Positions 45,595 to 56,107 of a stretch of DNA of 64,000 nt are shown in pieces. Each line of letters starts with the position of its first letter. Within the stretch, counting starts at the first letter, position 1. The translations under genes and the position numbers were made by a program. The stretch comes from Rhyacophila brunnea (Eukaryota; Arthropoda; Insecta; Trichoptera; Rhyacophilidae). The stretch lies in NCBI GenBank assembly GCA_022495005.1, contig JAGYXB010001055.1, positions 1-64,000 of the forward strand, written 5' to 3'. A model generated the notes under the pieces. The model did not search any database. It was not told where the DNA came from and saw only the letters and a list, made by a program, of their open reading frames with translations.

Positions 45595-46430
45595 TTTCTC
45601 ACTTATAGTTAATAATTAATAGTATTACATGCCGTAAACGCGTAAACCAATCGGATCCAGGACTTTGCTAAAGTTAGTACACTATCCAATATCTCGGTGT
45701 ATGTAACGAAGCTGGGTTTGAAGCTCATTTACATTACCAATTTTAAAATATACATATTCAGAAACATACTTAGTACCTACACAGCCTATTATAATTCAGT
45801 TAGCTCGCAGTGCAGTAGGGAGGATTGAGAATAGCATGATTTTTATTCTCGTCACGTATATTCGGCGACCCTCATTGTCTCGTGAAAGAGGGAAATGAAT
45901 ATAACCCACCTACCTACGCCTCTGGCATCACTGTTCTATGGAGCTTTCACACTACATAATATCTGGGGTCGTTTCCCCAAAAATGAAATAAGCAGAACCC
46001 GGTAAATAGTGTTATATAATAGGTCCTTACCAGTATTCTTCGCTGTATTATATAAATAATGATTTCTTATACCTATTGTGTGTTAAACAATTATTATACG
46101 TATTGACGTCACTTTATTAATCGGACTTTATTTATTTATACATTCTATAATATACTAAATATAGCATTATAGTTTTAAAAATAGAACGAAATATTCGTTC
46201 GGAAATACCTAAATAAGCATAAAGGCCTGGTGTCTAAAACAGGCATAACGTTAATCAGGCTATAATCTATAACTGGCCGTTTATTTTAATTTTAATATGT
46301 AACAATATTCAGATTTAGTTGTATTTGATGTTTCTGTACAAATTTGATTAGCCGTACGATAGTAACGTACATTTACATGAATGTTCTTCCAGTGAGCCAT
46401 TTCTGAGAAGGTCACACAGAAGTCAGCCAA
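45595..46430. other. No gene seen
   Basis: AT-rich with mixed-composition patches; no motifs. Confidence 0.45.
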
Positions 46431-46757
46431 TAACAACTTCAGCGCATCTATTCTATACACCAGACTGCTTCCGGCCTACTACGACAGCTAACTAGGGTAG
46501 GAAAGTATCGAAATATTAACACTTATTGTAACAATTACACTAAGTTAGCCGTCTAAATAGTCAAAACTGTCTATATGGCTCTAAAATTTACCTCCACCAA
46601 AATAGGTGCTGTTAAAATATAGCACTCATTGTAACAATAACAACTAATTTATTGTAATTATTACAATAGGTGCTACTTCGATACAAACCTACCCTAGATA
46701 GCTGCCGTAACGGCAGAAAGCAGGCTTATGTATAGAATAGATGTGCAGGTAAAGTTA
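46431..46757. mobile_element. Foldback element family L, copy 1
   Basis: Outer arms ATCTATTCTATAC and GTATAGAATAGAT, middle arms CTTCCGGCCTACTACGACAG against CTGCCGTAACGGCAG-type sequence, inner arms CTAGGGTAGG (46492) and CCTACCCTAG (to 46697). The centre has ACTTATTGTAACAAT-type repeats (CATTGTAACAATAAC). The related copy at 50928-51171 shares both the TCTATTCTATAC and GGGTAGG arms. Confidence 0.65.
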
Positions 46758-46955
46758 AACTCATCGTTGAGTGAGAGGGGTTGATGATTACATATTATTG
46801 TTACTTGCCACTCATCTGAGGCCGCTGATATTGTGTCAGTCCTGTCAAACTGTCCTTTTTGTAAACCGGCATAGTGTACCGACTGCATTTCTAAATTTAC
46901 ATTTTTAATTATAAATATCTCTCCGCTGCTAGTTCTTGTTTAGGTATATGACGTT

Positions 46956-47634
46956 TAGGGATTGCAATACCGGTATTTCAAAACCGGTATTCCAGTATTT
47001 ATCAATACCGAAATACCGGTTTTAAAAATCCAAAATACCGAAATTATCGGTATTAAGAAAGCACACTCGTTTTCGTTATAGAAAATGAATTATAAGTTAT
47101 GTGCTGCTAAAATGAAAATATATTGAGTGAATCCAACAAAGGTGAAAAAATAATAAAACAAATTTCATCAAATATATTTATATGTATAAGTAATTGTCGC
47201 GATGAATTATCATAATATTATTTCGAAATAGAAAACATACATGACAAAAATGTTCAATTATTCTATAATTTTATTATTGATGACTGTGCAAGCGTTGCAT
47301 TTAAGAAGCTTTTCCTGCAGCCGGACTTATTTGCACTTGATGAACTTTTGAGGGCTTCAGTTAAAATTATCAATATATTCAAAGTATTTGTAAAAAATCA
47401 CTAGTTCTACAATTACTATGAATACATATTTTTAAATGTCAACATTATAAATGTAGGTAGGTATGTAGGTTTTTGATATACAATTATATTTAAAAAAAAT
47501 TAATAGCTATATTTATTGATAAGCACCTACTTCTGTTTTTTTAATGTTCAAGAAATACTGGTATTAATACCGGTATTCAATAATAAATACCGAAAAACCG
47601 GTATTGACATTTTCATTTGGTATTGCAATCCCTA
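46956..47634. mobile_element. hAT-type MITE family B, copy 4 (679 bp)
   Basis: Starts TAGGGATTGCAATACCGG and ends TTGGTATTGCAATCCCTA. ATGACGTT flanks both sides exactly (46948-46955 and 47635-47642). Same orientation and block order as copy 2 at 23630 (GCTTTTCCTGCAGCCGGAC, GAACTTTTGAGGGCTT). Confidence 0.9.
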
Positions 47635-47642
47635 ATGACGTT

Positions 47643-48031
47643 CCCTCCCCGTCTGTAATATTACTCACTGTAACGACTAAAACATAAAAAAAACTTTCGT
47701 TCGAAGCAATTAGACTTATTTAACTATTCAGTGTTTTTAGTCCATAAATAATGAGCAGTGACTGGTCAACAAAATAATTGGCAGGTTTGACTGAGTCATC
47801 AACTCATCAATTGCAATACGAACTGCTCATTAAATCGATCATTCACCGCAACGAATGAACGCAAACACGATACTTCGTCGCCCGCAGCAAGGGTGTACTC
47901 CGGCAATATTTGTTTTGTCGGATTAGTATTGAAACTAGCTGTAGTTACAATTGATTGAAAATTTACACCGATTAACCGTACAGGAATTTACAACCTTAAT
48001 TTGCATGTTTACAGGTTAACAGTGTTTTATA
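47643..48031. other. No gene seen
   Basis: Mixed-composition spacer; no feature recognised. Confidence 0.45.
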
Positions 48032-48039
48032 CCCATCAA

Positions 48040-48648
48040 CAGTGACGTCCCTAGACAAAATTCCGCCCCTAGGCAGCGCCAAAATGCCGCCCCATTTTTT
48101 ATACAGTATTTTGTTTCATCCTTTCATCACTCCAATATCTAAGAAATGTGTTGAATGGATGAATTAGGTACTAACAAAATATATACCACTAAATCTAATT
48201 TAAAATATTGTGAGTCCACGGTTTCAAATACATATATTTAAAAATACACTTGACAACTTTCAAAACTCGCGAGTGACTGGCAAAAAGATTTGGATATGTA
48301 CCTACCTATAATTCAAAATATAATTCGCAAATCTGCACGTGTCATTGCTGGTCATCAAGAACGTGACGTCCAAGGACAGCGGAAGTAAACTAGACATCTC
48401 GAAATCGACATTAAAATTACAGTCCTGTTTAACCTTTTAAGTATGTTAATAATTATTAATACATTTTGTTTCCAACCAGTGAGCTAATTTTTTTTATTGG
48501 AAAGATATTTCCATTATTACTAAGTTTATGTACATACCTATTTCTATAGAGGTAGGTATACCTAATGATTCTCCTCGATTTGCCGCCCTTCGAGTAACTG
48601 CCGCCCCCAAGCGACGCTCAATCTGCCTACCCCCACGGGACGTCACTG
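48040..48648. mobile_element. hAT-type element family Q (609 bp)
   Basis: Left CAGTGACGTCCC, right GGGACGTCACTG, both followed inward by unusual GCCGCCCC-type repeats (CCGCCCCTAGGCAGCGCC on the left; TGCCGCCC twice on the right). Flanks CCCATCAA and TACATCAA match at 6 of 8. The interior is AT-rich without a frame. TIR sequence and flank length point to hAT. Confidence 0.75.
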
Positions 48649-48656
48649 TACATCAA

Positions 48657-49124
48657 TCACTTGTTGGTAGAGTCTGCCGTCTATAGAGTCGCGGGTTTGT
48701 GCTTGCAAAACATTCAACCGATGCATGCAGGAGATTTATGATAATGTATGTCTAGTTAATATGATATTCTCCCTACTTATAGAAAGATACAACACTATTG
48801 ACTACATCCTGGCTAAGTGCTTATATTGTACAAATTGCCAAACAGTTTTCAAAAGCCAATTTAAACCCATTGCTTTTACAACAATACAGCCTTTGTATAG
48901 CAATGAACCTTTCGAAAATTCCCCACTAAATAATTCAGCGGCAGGAATAGAATGGGCGATTTCCCACCAGGCGCACCTTCGCTTCTTGTATCTCATATTT
49001 AATTAAACTATTTCCTTGGGGCATTCGCTCAATTAAAGTCAACTTACGTTTGCCCTGTGTTTTACAAGTCCGCTCAAAATTCGATAACTAACCAAATTTA
49101 TAACGTGCCAAAATACATCGCAAC
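48657..49124. other. No gene seen
   Basis: Overlapping 93- and 64-codon frames on opposite strands (48725-49006) have no motifs. TGGTAGAGTCTGCCGTCTAT, AGAGTCGCGGGTTTGTGC at 48665 faintly resembles a tRNA-like head. Confidence 0.35.
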
Positions 49125-49172
49125 TAGGGATTGCAAACCGGTCTTAACCGGTCACCGGTATTATATTATTAT
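49125..49172 (+). mobile_element. Solo end of a family B-like hAT element
   Basis: TAGGGATTGCAAACCGGTCT, TAACCGGTCACCGGTATT matches the left terminus of family B, but no inverted partner follows within 1 kb. A terminal fragment. Confidence 0.45.
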
Positions 49173-50073
49173 TTTCTGACACGTACTTTGCTTTACACTC
49201 GCCGTTGAGTTGTTAAAATCTCCGATGTAACAAATGTTCAATTTTATAAGAGAGTATTATTACATAATAAAGAATTTAACATTTTAAATCTTCATCTATA
49301 TTCAATATGCAAAAATAATAAAACTACTTTAATTTTCGCAAGTACAAGAACGTCAGTAGTTTGGTTACAACCTGACGTCATCCATAGTTAAGAAAATAAT
49401 ATCATTTACCAGTTACCTTATTGTACAACCTCAGAAAGTGTAGTTATTAGAAATTGATCGTATGAACAATAGACAGATCGACAGTTAAGATAAAAAAAAT
49501 CAGAGCACTCATCTAAGAATGAAAAATGTGAGTTTGAGTGCCTCTTGCTTCAACTTTTTTTTCTATGATTATTTTGAATAAATGTTTCAAAGATTTTTCA
49601 AAATTATTATGTATTTTCAATAATAAATAACATTCTTAAATCTTGTGCATATTTAGTATTGAATAAAAAATAATATGATTGATAAATTTTAATGAAATAT
49701 TGATTCATTATTTCACTTTTAATTACCGATTAATACCACTTATCTTAGATAAACCCAATACTCTCTATAACTAGTAAGGCCGTGGCGCGAAATTGAGAAA
49801 TCTGTAAACTCCTATTCCATGTGGTAAATGAAAATTGTACTTAAGTATGTTTTTATTTGTATTTTATTTATTATTATTAATAATATTATTTTATATATTC
49901 CCTTCTTCTCTCTTGTGAGGGTAATATTAATTGTTATAATGTAAATCTCATGTTGTGTACGTTTTGAATTGATAGAATTGACTTGTTATGTCCACAATGT
50001 TTTATTTTCTTAAATAAATAAATATATGATTTTCCTCTACTATCTATCCACCACGTTTCTGCATATTTTACAC
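49173..50073. other. No gene seen
   Basis: AT-rich; no repeat ends found. Confidence 0.45.
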
Positions 50074-50181
50074 CTAGTCATACAAGGAATACATATCCCA
50101 CGAACAACTTGCCAAGACTATAAAAATACCATGCACAGTTTGCAGGATTCCTGGTTTGACCTGGGTTATATTGTTGTTTCG

Positions 50182-50367
50182 GTCGTAACCGTATGAGAAG
50201 AGATCTACTCTCTCGTCACATAATGCCACAAACTTACTAAATGCAAAATAGTTAGCTTTAGTAGAAAGCCGATTAGTCCAATTGAAGGCTGACTTGAGAA
50301 GCTCTTTCCATCCAAGCGGCACATGGTAATATTCAAATGATATGCATGGCACCTTGCAATTTACCAC
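50182..50367 (-). pseudogene. LINE C-terminal fragment
   Basis: The minus frame includes LGWKELLKSAFNWTNRLSTK, ANYFAFSKFVALCDERVDLF. It aligns with the tail at 60519-60830 (ERVELFARVR ... EANFAAFAKFAASYGERD), sharing AN..AF.KF.....ER. Only this short homologous region is visible; no RT or RNase H motif is left. Confidence 0.5.
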
Positions 50368-50572
50368 ATAAATATACTATGTGGGATTGTATTAAAACAA
50401 ACTGACAAAACTTGGGACAAAGTTAGTTAGGTTAACAGAACGAAATTAGTCTGGTTATCTCGACGCGTTGCAATCAGCGTCTGTAAGACGTTAATTAATA
50501 CGAATGAAGAATTCAATCGAAAAAATACCGCACTAATAACAAGCACTACGCCGGAACATAATATTATGTCAG

Positions 50573-50767
50573 TTGAAAAGGAAGAGCTTCTCGAAACTGA
50601 GAGTCGGAGTGGTCGGCCACTGCGACTTGGTATCTATGTCGGAAAAAAATTCAGTTTTCAAAAAGTTTCCGATATTTCACAACGAGCGAGAATGTCTTTT
50701 CTCGTCGAGAATTGACTGTAATAATATACTATATCAAAATAGGAATCACACACACTCTAGTGCATGA
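50573..50767 (+). pseudogene. LINE C-terminal fragment
   Basis: The frame has KSFSKLRVGVVGHCDLVSMS, EKNSVFKKFPIFHNERE. It matches LFARVRPHTGSIGHGDLVAT, EANFAAFAKF....GERD at 60519-60830 through R..LF...R....GHGDLV...E.N..F.KF......ER. A different, decayed copy of the same non-LTR family. Confidence 0.5.
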
Positions 50768-50930
50768 AAGCCACTTTGAAGGGCACCTAACGCTTATTAC
50801 GCTGCGGTATACACCAGAATAACGGTTGTGCAAACGTGGTGGGTGAAGGACGGAAAATCAATTAACTATCACTACAATCTAAACTCGCAATTTCTCACCG
50901 CGGTCTAACTATGGATGGACTATAGACCAG

Positions 50931-51170
50931 TGAGTCTATTCTATACTTATCGAACACTAAATTGATAAATAGTATCAAACTTAGGGTAGGTTTGTATCAA
51001 AATATTAGCACTTATTGTAACAATAAGTGCGATATTTTAACAGCAGCAAGATAGGTGCTGTTAAAATATAGCGCTAATAGTGCTAATATTTTGATACAAA
51101 CCTACCCTAAGTTTGATAATATTTATCACTTTATCACTTTAGCGGTCGATAAGCATAGAATAGACCCACT
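50931..51170. mobile_element. Foldback element family L, copy 2, inside hAT left end
   Basis: Long inverted arms: TGAGTCTATTCTATACTTAT with ATAAGCATAGAATAGACCCA, then TATCAAACTTAGGGTAGG with CCTACCCTAAGTTTGATA, and AATAAGTGC / GCGCTAATAG-like sequence in the centre. It separates the hAT TSD from the rest of the hAT terminal repeat, so it inserted after the hAT. Confidence 0.72.
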
Positions 51171-51377
51171 GGGATGGCGAACTTTTTTACGTACGCGTGC
51201 TGAAATTTCCCAAATAATATTTTTCGACTGTTTTACGTGCCAAGCTTGGTAAAAAAAAGGTTTTGAAAGTTTTCTGAAAAATAGTTTTTAAGAATTCTAT
51301 TAAAAAGTTTAAAAATTACAATCGAGTTCTTGATATTCTATCGTTCACCGTATTTATACCCGAATGCATAACTTTTA

Positions 51378-51605
51378 TTATTTGAATATTTTTTCCTTGT
51401 TTTCAAAATTCACAAAGAGATCGTGGAAGCATTTAAACCACTCTTCTTTCATAGTATTATAATATTCTCCATCACTGAACGGTTTTCCATTTTTAGAAAT
51501 TATGTTTGAGGCAAAATAAGAAGCAGTTATTATATTATTTGAATGACTGTCGACAATTAATTTCAAAAGGTTTGTTGATTGAATATTTTTATTTTTAATT
51601 GCCCG
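51378..51605 (-). pseudogene. hAT transposase fragment
   Basis: The minus frame reads AIKNKNIQSTNLLKLIVDSH, then NIITASYFASNIISKNGKPF, SDGEYYNTMKEEW. The run A.Y..S..I.K.GKPF.DGE lies in the N-terminal half of hAT transposases of the GTF2IRD2/SCAND3-like group, shortly after the BED finger. About 75 residues remain and neither the zinc finger nor the DDE core is present. Its position inside hAT terminal repeats supports the assignment. Confidence 0.75.
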
Positions 51606-51813
51606 ATCTTAGGGACCGACCTATGCAATTGTATATTTACATTAAACGTAACGATTATTCTTGAACAGGATCTGCCTGCTATGTTTTATACAATGCGATT
51701 TGTCATTTATGCATGAATTTCGTCGTTTCCGTTTCCGCATCGATTGGTAAACATAATATGAAAAACCGAAAAAAATACACAAATGACAATGTCGTCATTA
51801 TTTTTTTTAAATA

Positions 51814-52329
51814 CAGTATAACCCCTATTTTACTTTTTTTAAGGGACTGAAGAAAAAAAACCTAATTGGAGGTAAAATGTAAAAGGGGGGTATTGAAAAA
51901 AAGAACATTTAAATTTTATCTTTCTAAAAAAATAACGTTTTATTAAAAAACAACATTCAATTTAAATTTTTATTGAAATTTTTTATTAAAAATATCATGT
52001 AAGTATATCAGTTTGTTGCATTTTTGTAATTCTCTTTCAAGACTATATAAACATTTAAAAGTGTCATCTTGAATATCAGCAAAGCTTGTAAAGTAGGTTT
52101 TTAAACCCTCGATGAACCACATTGCTTCTTCTTTTGTTGGAATATCAACCTCTTCAATCATTGTCAAGCACGCGTAACTCGCATATTTTGAATATTTCCG
52201 ACGTAAATCGCGGGAAAGAAAAACGTAAATGCGGGTATAAAATGTACTGAAATACATCGGGACTGAAAAAATTCCAAGCACTTGCCGGGAAAACGTGAAT
52301 TCCGGGCACGTAAAAACGAGGTTATACTG
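51814..52329. mobile_element. pogo/Tigger-like element (516 bp), TA TSD, nested
   Basis: Left CAGTATAACCCCTATTTTAC and right (inverted) CAGTATAACCTCGTTTTTAC; TA directly outside both ends. This matches the Tc1/mariner pogo-Tigger pattern. It interrupts the hAT element and is itself internally deleted, keeping only the C-terminal coding piece. Confidence 0.75.
51970..52165 (-). pseudogene. pogo/Tigger transposase C-terminal piece
   Basis: The last about 62 codons of a minus-strand frame read IEEVDIPTKEEAMWFIEGLK, TYFTSFADIQDDTFKCLYSL, ERELQKCNKLIY, stop. T..EA...I..LK.YF is typical of the C-terminal tail after the DDE domain in Tigger/jerky-type transposases. The upstream part of the same frame (to 52473) crosses the TIR and is not transposase. 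Identification rests mainly on position inside pogo-like ends. Confidence 0.5.
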
Positions 52330-52407
52330 TATATATAAAATAGTAATTTCTTTTCTCTTCAAAATGAAACATTCGCGTGCCATATGTTTGCCATCCCTGC
52401 TATAGAC

Positions 52408-53943
52408 TATAGAGAGTCCTTGAGTGAAAATACCGGTGTCTTTATTTAATACAGTTATGCGAACCCTGATCATGACTAATACATAATTTTACTAAAACGG
52501 AACACATTTTAATTTAAAAATTGAAAATAATTATAAAATCTTTATTATACCTAAACTTATTTCATATACGTAGTGAATAAAAATAATAAGTATATGTACC
52601 AAATAATAACAATTACATTTGATTGTTGATTGACCTATTTTTTCTGATTCTCTCATTATATTATATTTGAGAACTGGAAATTCACATCATTAAATAAGTT
52701 GAATATAATATATATACCAATCAATGATAATATTTATTTCCCGATAAGTCTTACCTTTATCAAAATAATTGCTTTATTTTTTGATTTTTAATTAATCACA
52801 AAATTCTCTGATCTCGAGGAATGAACACGCCGTAAATTTTACGTAAGTGGTATATATTATTATGATTTTGTTTGAGAATTTATAATTGGTTCGCTGTAGT
52901 GATTCAAAATTCAAACTATACGCTAAAATCACCCGAGCAATATCTTTATAACGTTAATAAGCTTCACCTTTCCGACCTAAATTCGCGAAATTATAAATTT
53001 TGCTCCAGAAGTTGACTTTACCACTTGTAAAACTAACCACGTACATGGATATTGCTTTGATGGTATATCTTCAACGTGCGAGCCATTGGCAAAATAATTG
53101 CCCTTTTCCCTTATTATCATTATTTTGCAATGCTTCAGCTCTGCTTCGTTTTATGAAATCAACAATTTTGTTTAATTTTACGTTTTCAGTACGAACAAAT
53201 ATGTAAGTATATATATACACAAGATGGTTGCAATATGTAAATTGTAAACATGAAGTTTACTGTATTGCAGTTCACCGTGAGATGTCGTACAGGAAACTGA
53301 TGACGGTAAAATAATAATGCGTTAAGATTTTTTTTTTAAAAATGACGCTTTGTTCACGAAGCATATTATCACTAGCTCCTACTTGTTTACCTACTTTTGT
53401 ATATACCTACTTATATACTATGATTGCATTTATATTCTAATTTACTTAGCTACCTATTTTTTTGTGTTTCGTTTGTATTCCGGCGGATTTATGCGTATTT
53501 TGAAGTGTTTTATTTAGAAATTAATTTGATCATTTGTCTCAATGCTATACAACCCTCAGTTTCTGATACTATAGTTCACAGTAAGGTGTATTACGGCGAA
53601 CTTCACACGTACAATTTTCAGAATACGAATAAAAACCAATATAAAAACAAAAACAGATATAGTCAAAATCGAACGAAAAACTCAATTTATAATTTTAAAA
53701 AGTTTAACCTAACCACCTAATGATTTACAGAAACCGATTTAAGTTGTGGGTATACTGAAATGAAATAATATGTAGATATGATGTATTTTATGTTTCATGT
53801 ATTTATTATAAAGAGCATTTATCAACTAATAGAAATGGGCATAGTTTCCATTTTTAAATAAATTACGAAAAAAATATTAACACTAACCAGTGACGCTTGA
53901 CGCACAAAAACGTCATTTACCTAGTACCACAAATGTTTAACTC
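52408..53943. other. No gene seen
   Basis: AT-rich. Frames at 53000-53206 and 53424-53720 (98 codons, ending Asn/Lys-rich) lack motifs and look like chance openings in AT-rich DNA. Confidence 0.4.
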
Positions 53944-53946
53944 TTA

Positions 53947-54286
53947 GGCCCGTTTCAGACGGGACACCGGTGTCGCGCTCAATATAATATAGGAGGCCTT
54001 TGTATTCAAATAAACGGGTCTTTGTATTTTGTTTATGCACGCACAGAGCTGATGATTCAACGCATAATTTCGCATTACAAATTAGGACATAACACTGGCT
54101 GAGGTAATAAAAACAAGTGTATTTGCGGCTTGAGAATGTAGCGGGCGACGGAAAAGTTTACCGGACACGCATGGACTCATTAGCTCAGGGGCGTTCATAA
54201 ACATAATACAAAGGCCCCTTTATTCGAATACAAAGGCCTCCATATTATATACGAGCGTGACACCGGTGTTCCATCTGAAACGGCCC
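53947..54286. mobile_element. Foldback MITE family E, copy 3 (340 bp, TTA TSD)
   Basis: Starts GGCCCGTTTCAGACGGGACA and ends TGTTCCATCTGAAACGGCCC; TTA flanks both sides (53944-53946, 54287-54289). Inner blocks follow copies 1 and 2 (GGCGACGGAAAAG.TACCGG, GGACACGC, GACTCATTAGCTC). Confidence 0.88.
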
Positions 54287-54289
54287 TTA

Positions 54290-54621
54290 TCGGTTATCGT
54301 AATTAGACTCCTCAATAGTCATATCATATTATTATATTATAACGATTGGTGGGCTCCAAGGACGCCATTAGATATGCCCACAACCAATGTTGGGAAATAC
54401 CTCATCTACTGGCCTCCCCGCTGCGACACCCAGACGAATCAACGTCAGTTGTGATTGACATCAGAAGTCGAAGGAAAGGCGAAAATTGAAATACTCACAG
54501 CAAAGAATTTAATAGAAGTGAGGAAGACAATTAATTGACCCCAGATGACAATGTCATGATTTTACAATCGATTTATTTATTTAAAAGGAAGACTCAAAAC
54601 ATTTGAAACCAGCTTCACAAT
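54290..54621. other. No gene seen
   Basis: Mixed composition near 54340-54450, no motif recognised. Confidence 0.4.
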
Positions 54622-54880
54622 TAGTTAATTATACCAAAATCTTAAAAAGATGTGTATTTTTACAAATTGAGTAGCTATAAAATAGTACCCAAAACTCCTG
54701 CAACATGTACCAAAGTGGCTTTAAAGATAATCACTCAAATAGATACCTTCGTACTTATGTACAAAAAAATAAACTGCAAATATTATTGTGTCACCTTTAA
54801 TAATAAATATTTTTAGTTACAGGATGTGTTTCCAGGAAATATTTATATTTTATACCCAGTTGGAACTTATGGCTCTTAGT
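54622..54880 (+). repeat. Dispersed repeat family K, copy 2
   Basis: Diverged partner of 29940-30225 (TATACCAAAATCTT.AAAA, ACAAATTGAGTAGC, AATCACTCAAATAGATA, TAATAAATATTTTTAG, CCCAGTTGGAACTTAT). Ends not resolved. Confidence 0.45.
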
Positions 54881-56103
54881 TTATTTTTAATCGTAAGGGG
54901 CCTCAATCAGTGCCTTGGGCCTCCAAGTCTTTTAAATCATCACTGACGTCAGCTGACGATGATGATGACTTATTTGAACAAAAAAATCTAGTGTCTGTAA
55001 TTATTCATAACATAGGATTATAAATGAGCGTAGTTATGCACAAAGCAGCCGAGCCACACAAACGTCAAACAGAGATAGAAGCACTTTTATGTAAATTGTG
55101 TTTCTTTAAATCAGCAAAGCCTCTGTAGGTATACTGTGTATACTTTTTGAATGACAGATATTATATATATATATATGATTTTGTATAACTTTTGAAGAGA
55201 TAAAAGCATATAATCTATGAAATTTTGGTGTTTTAGCAGTCTAGGTGTTTTGAGTAAAATGATTTTTTTTAGAATGTGCATTCTGCAGAATACAGCCATC
55301 TCTTATTTTTGTAAGAAAAGTCATTATTTTTGGTTATTTTCTTTAAAAATAGCCTTCTAAGTTACTAAATTATTTTGGGAATTTCAAAATTCTGAAAATA
55401 ATTCGAAAAACTTGTAAATTATACATCAATATTTAGCTGCCTGGCACTATTTTTTATATGAAAAATCTGTATATTATATTATATATAATAAAATGAAAAA
55501 CACATAATGTAATTGAGAAAATAATGTTTATTAATTGAATGTAGAAAATCATACCTTACAGTCACGATTTTAAAAATGTACGTAAGTACATAATATTATC
55601 ATTTGGCTGCTTTTTGCAGAACGAATATTGCATATTTTTAGAACGCATTTATATGACATTTTTGTATGACAGCAGCTTGGTTGCTTTATGCAAATCGAAA
55701 ATGTCATATTCTGCGATTTGCAAAATCTTTAAAACGCATTTATATGAGATGTTTATATGACAGCAGCTTATTGCGAAAATACATGTATGTATAAGTATTC
55801 TAATACTATTTTAAAAGGTTTCCAAGCACTGATCAAGCGGCTACACTTGCAACAAAGGAGCATTTGAAAATGATACCCTAGAGAGTAGCACTACGTCACT
55901 GAGAAATTATGCAAAAGCCGTTTTAAAGGCTCGTATTCTTCCTGGCCTGGGATTCTATCGTAAAAATATTAATATCTTTCTTTTAGATTGATCAGATAGA
56001 TAACAGAGGTTTCGAACTAAATAGACAAGGAATACTGGTGTTAATTTAGTATTCTAGTTATCAATTCAAAAAAATGACAATGCCCATTTATGCCCTATGA
56101 AAT
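54881..56103. other. No gene seen apart from a tandem duplication
   Basis: AT-rich, with a (TA)n run at about 55160-55175. The tandem pair at 55614-55785 is listed separately. A 62-codon minus-strand frame at 55111-55299 lacks motifs. Confidence 0.45.
55614..55785 (+). repeat. Tandem duplication, 91-bp period
   Basis: AACGCATTTATATGA starts at 55642 and again at 55733; each unit continues with TATGACAGCAGCTT and is preceded by a TTGCA-containing stretch. Two diverged units of about 91 bp. Confidence 0.65.
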
Positions 56104-56107
56104 TTAA

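Larger units (their letters stand above)
50928..52399 (-). mobile_element. Composite hAT element with two nested insertions, 8-bp TSD
   Basis: CTATAGAC occurs at 50920-50927 and 52400-52407. The right end is GTTTGCCATCCCTG; its inverted partner GGGATGGCGAAC lies at 51171, separated from the left TSD by foldback L copy 2. Sequence at 51171-51250 (CGTACGCGTGCTGAAATTTC, TTTTTCGACTG) matches the hAT MITE at 32899-33218. A transposase fragment (51378-51605) and a pogo-like element (51814-52329) lie inside. Confidence 0.8.

Noticed and set aside
51970..52473. 167-codon minus-strand frame as a complete gene
   Set aside because: Its first part crosses the pogo-like and hAT terminal repeats; only the last 62 codons look like transposase.
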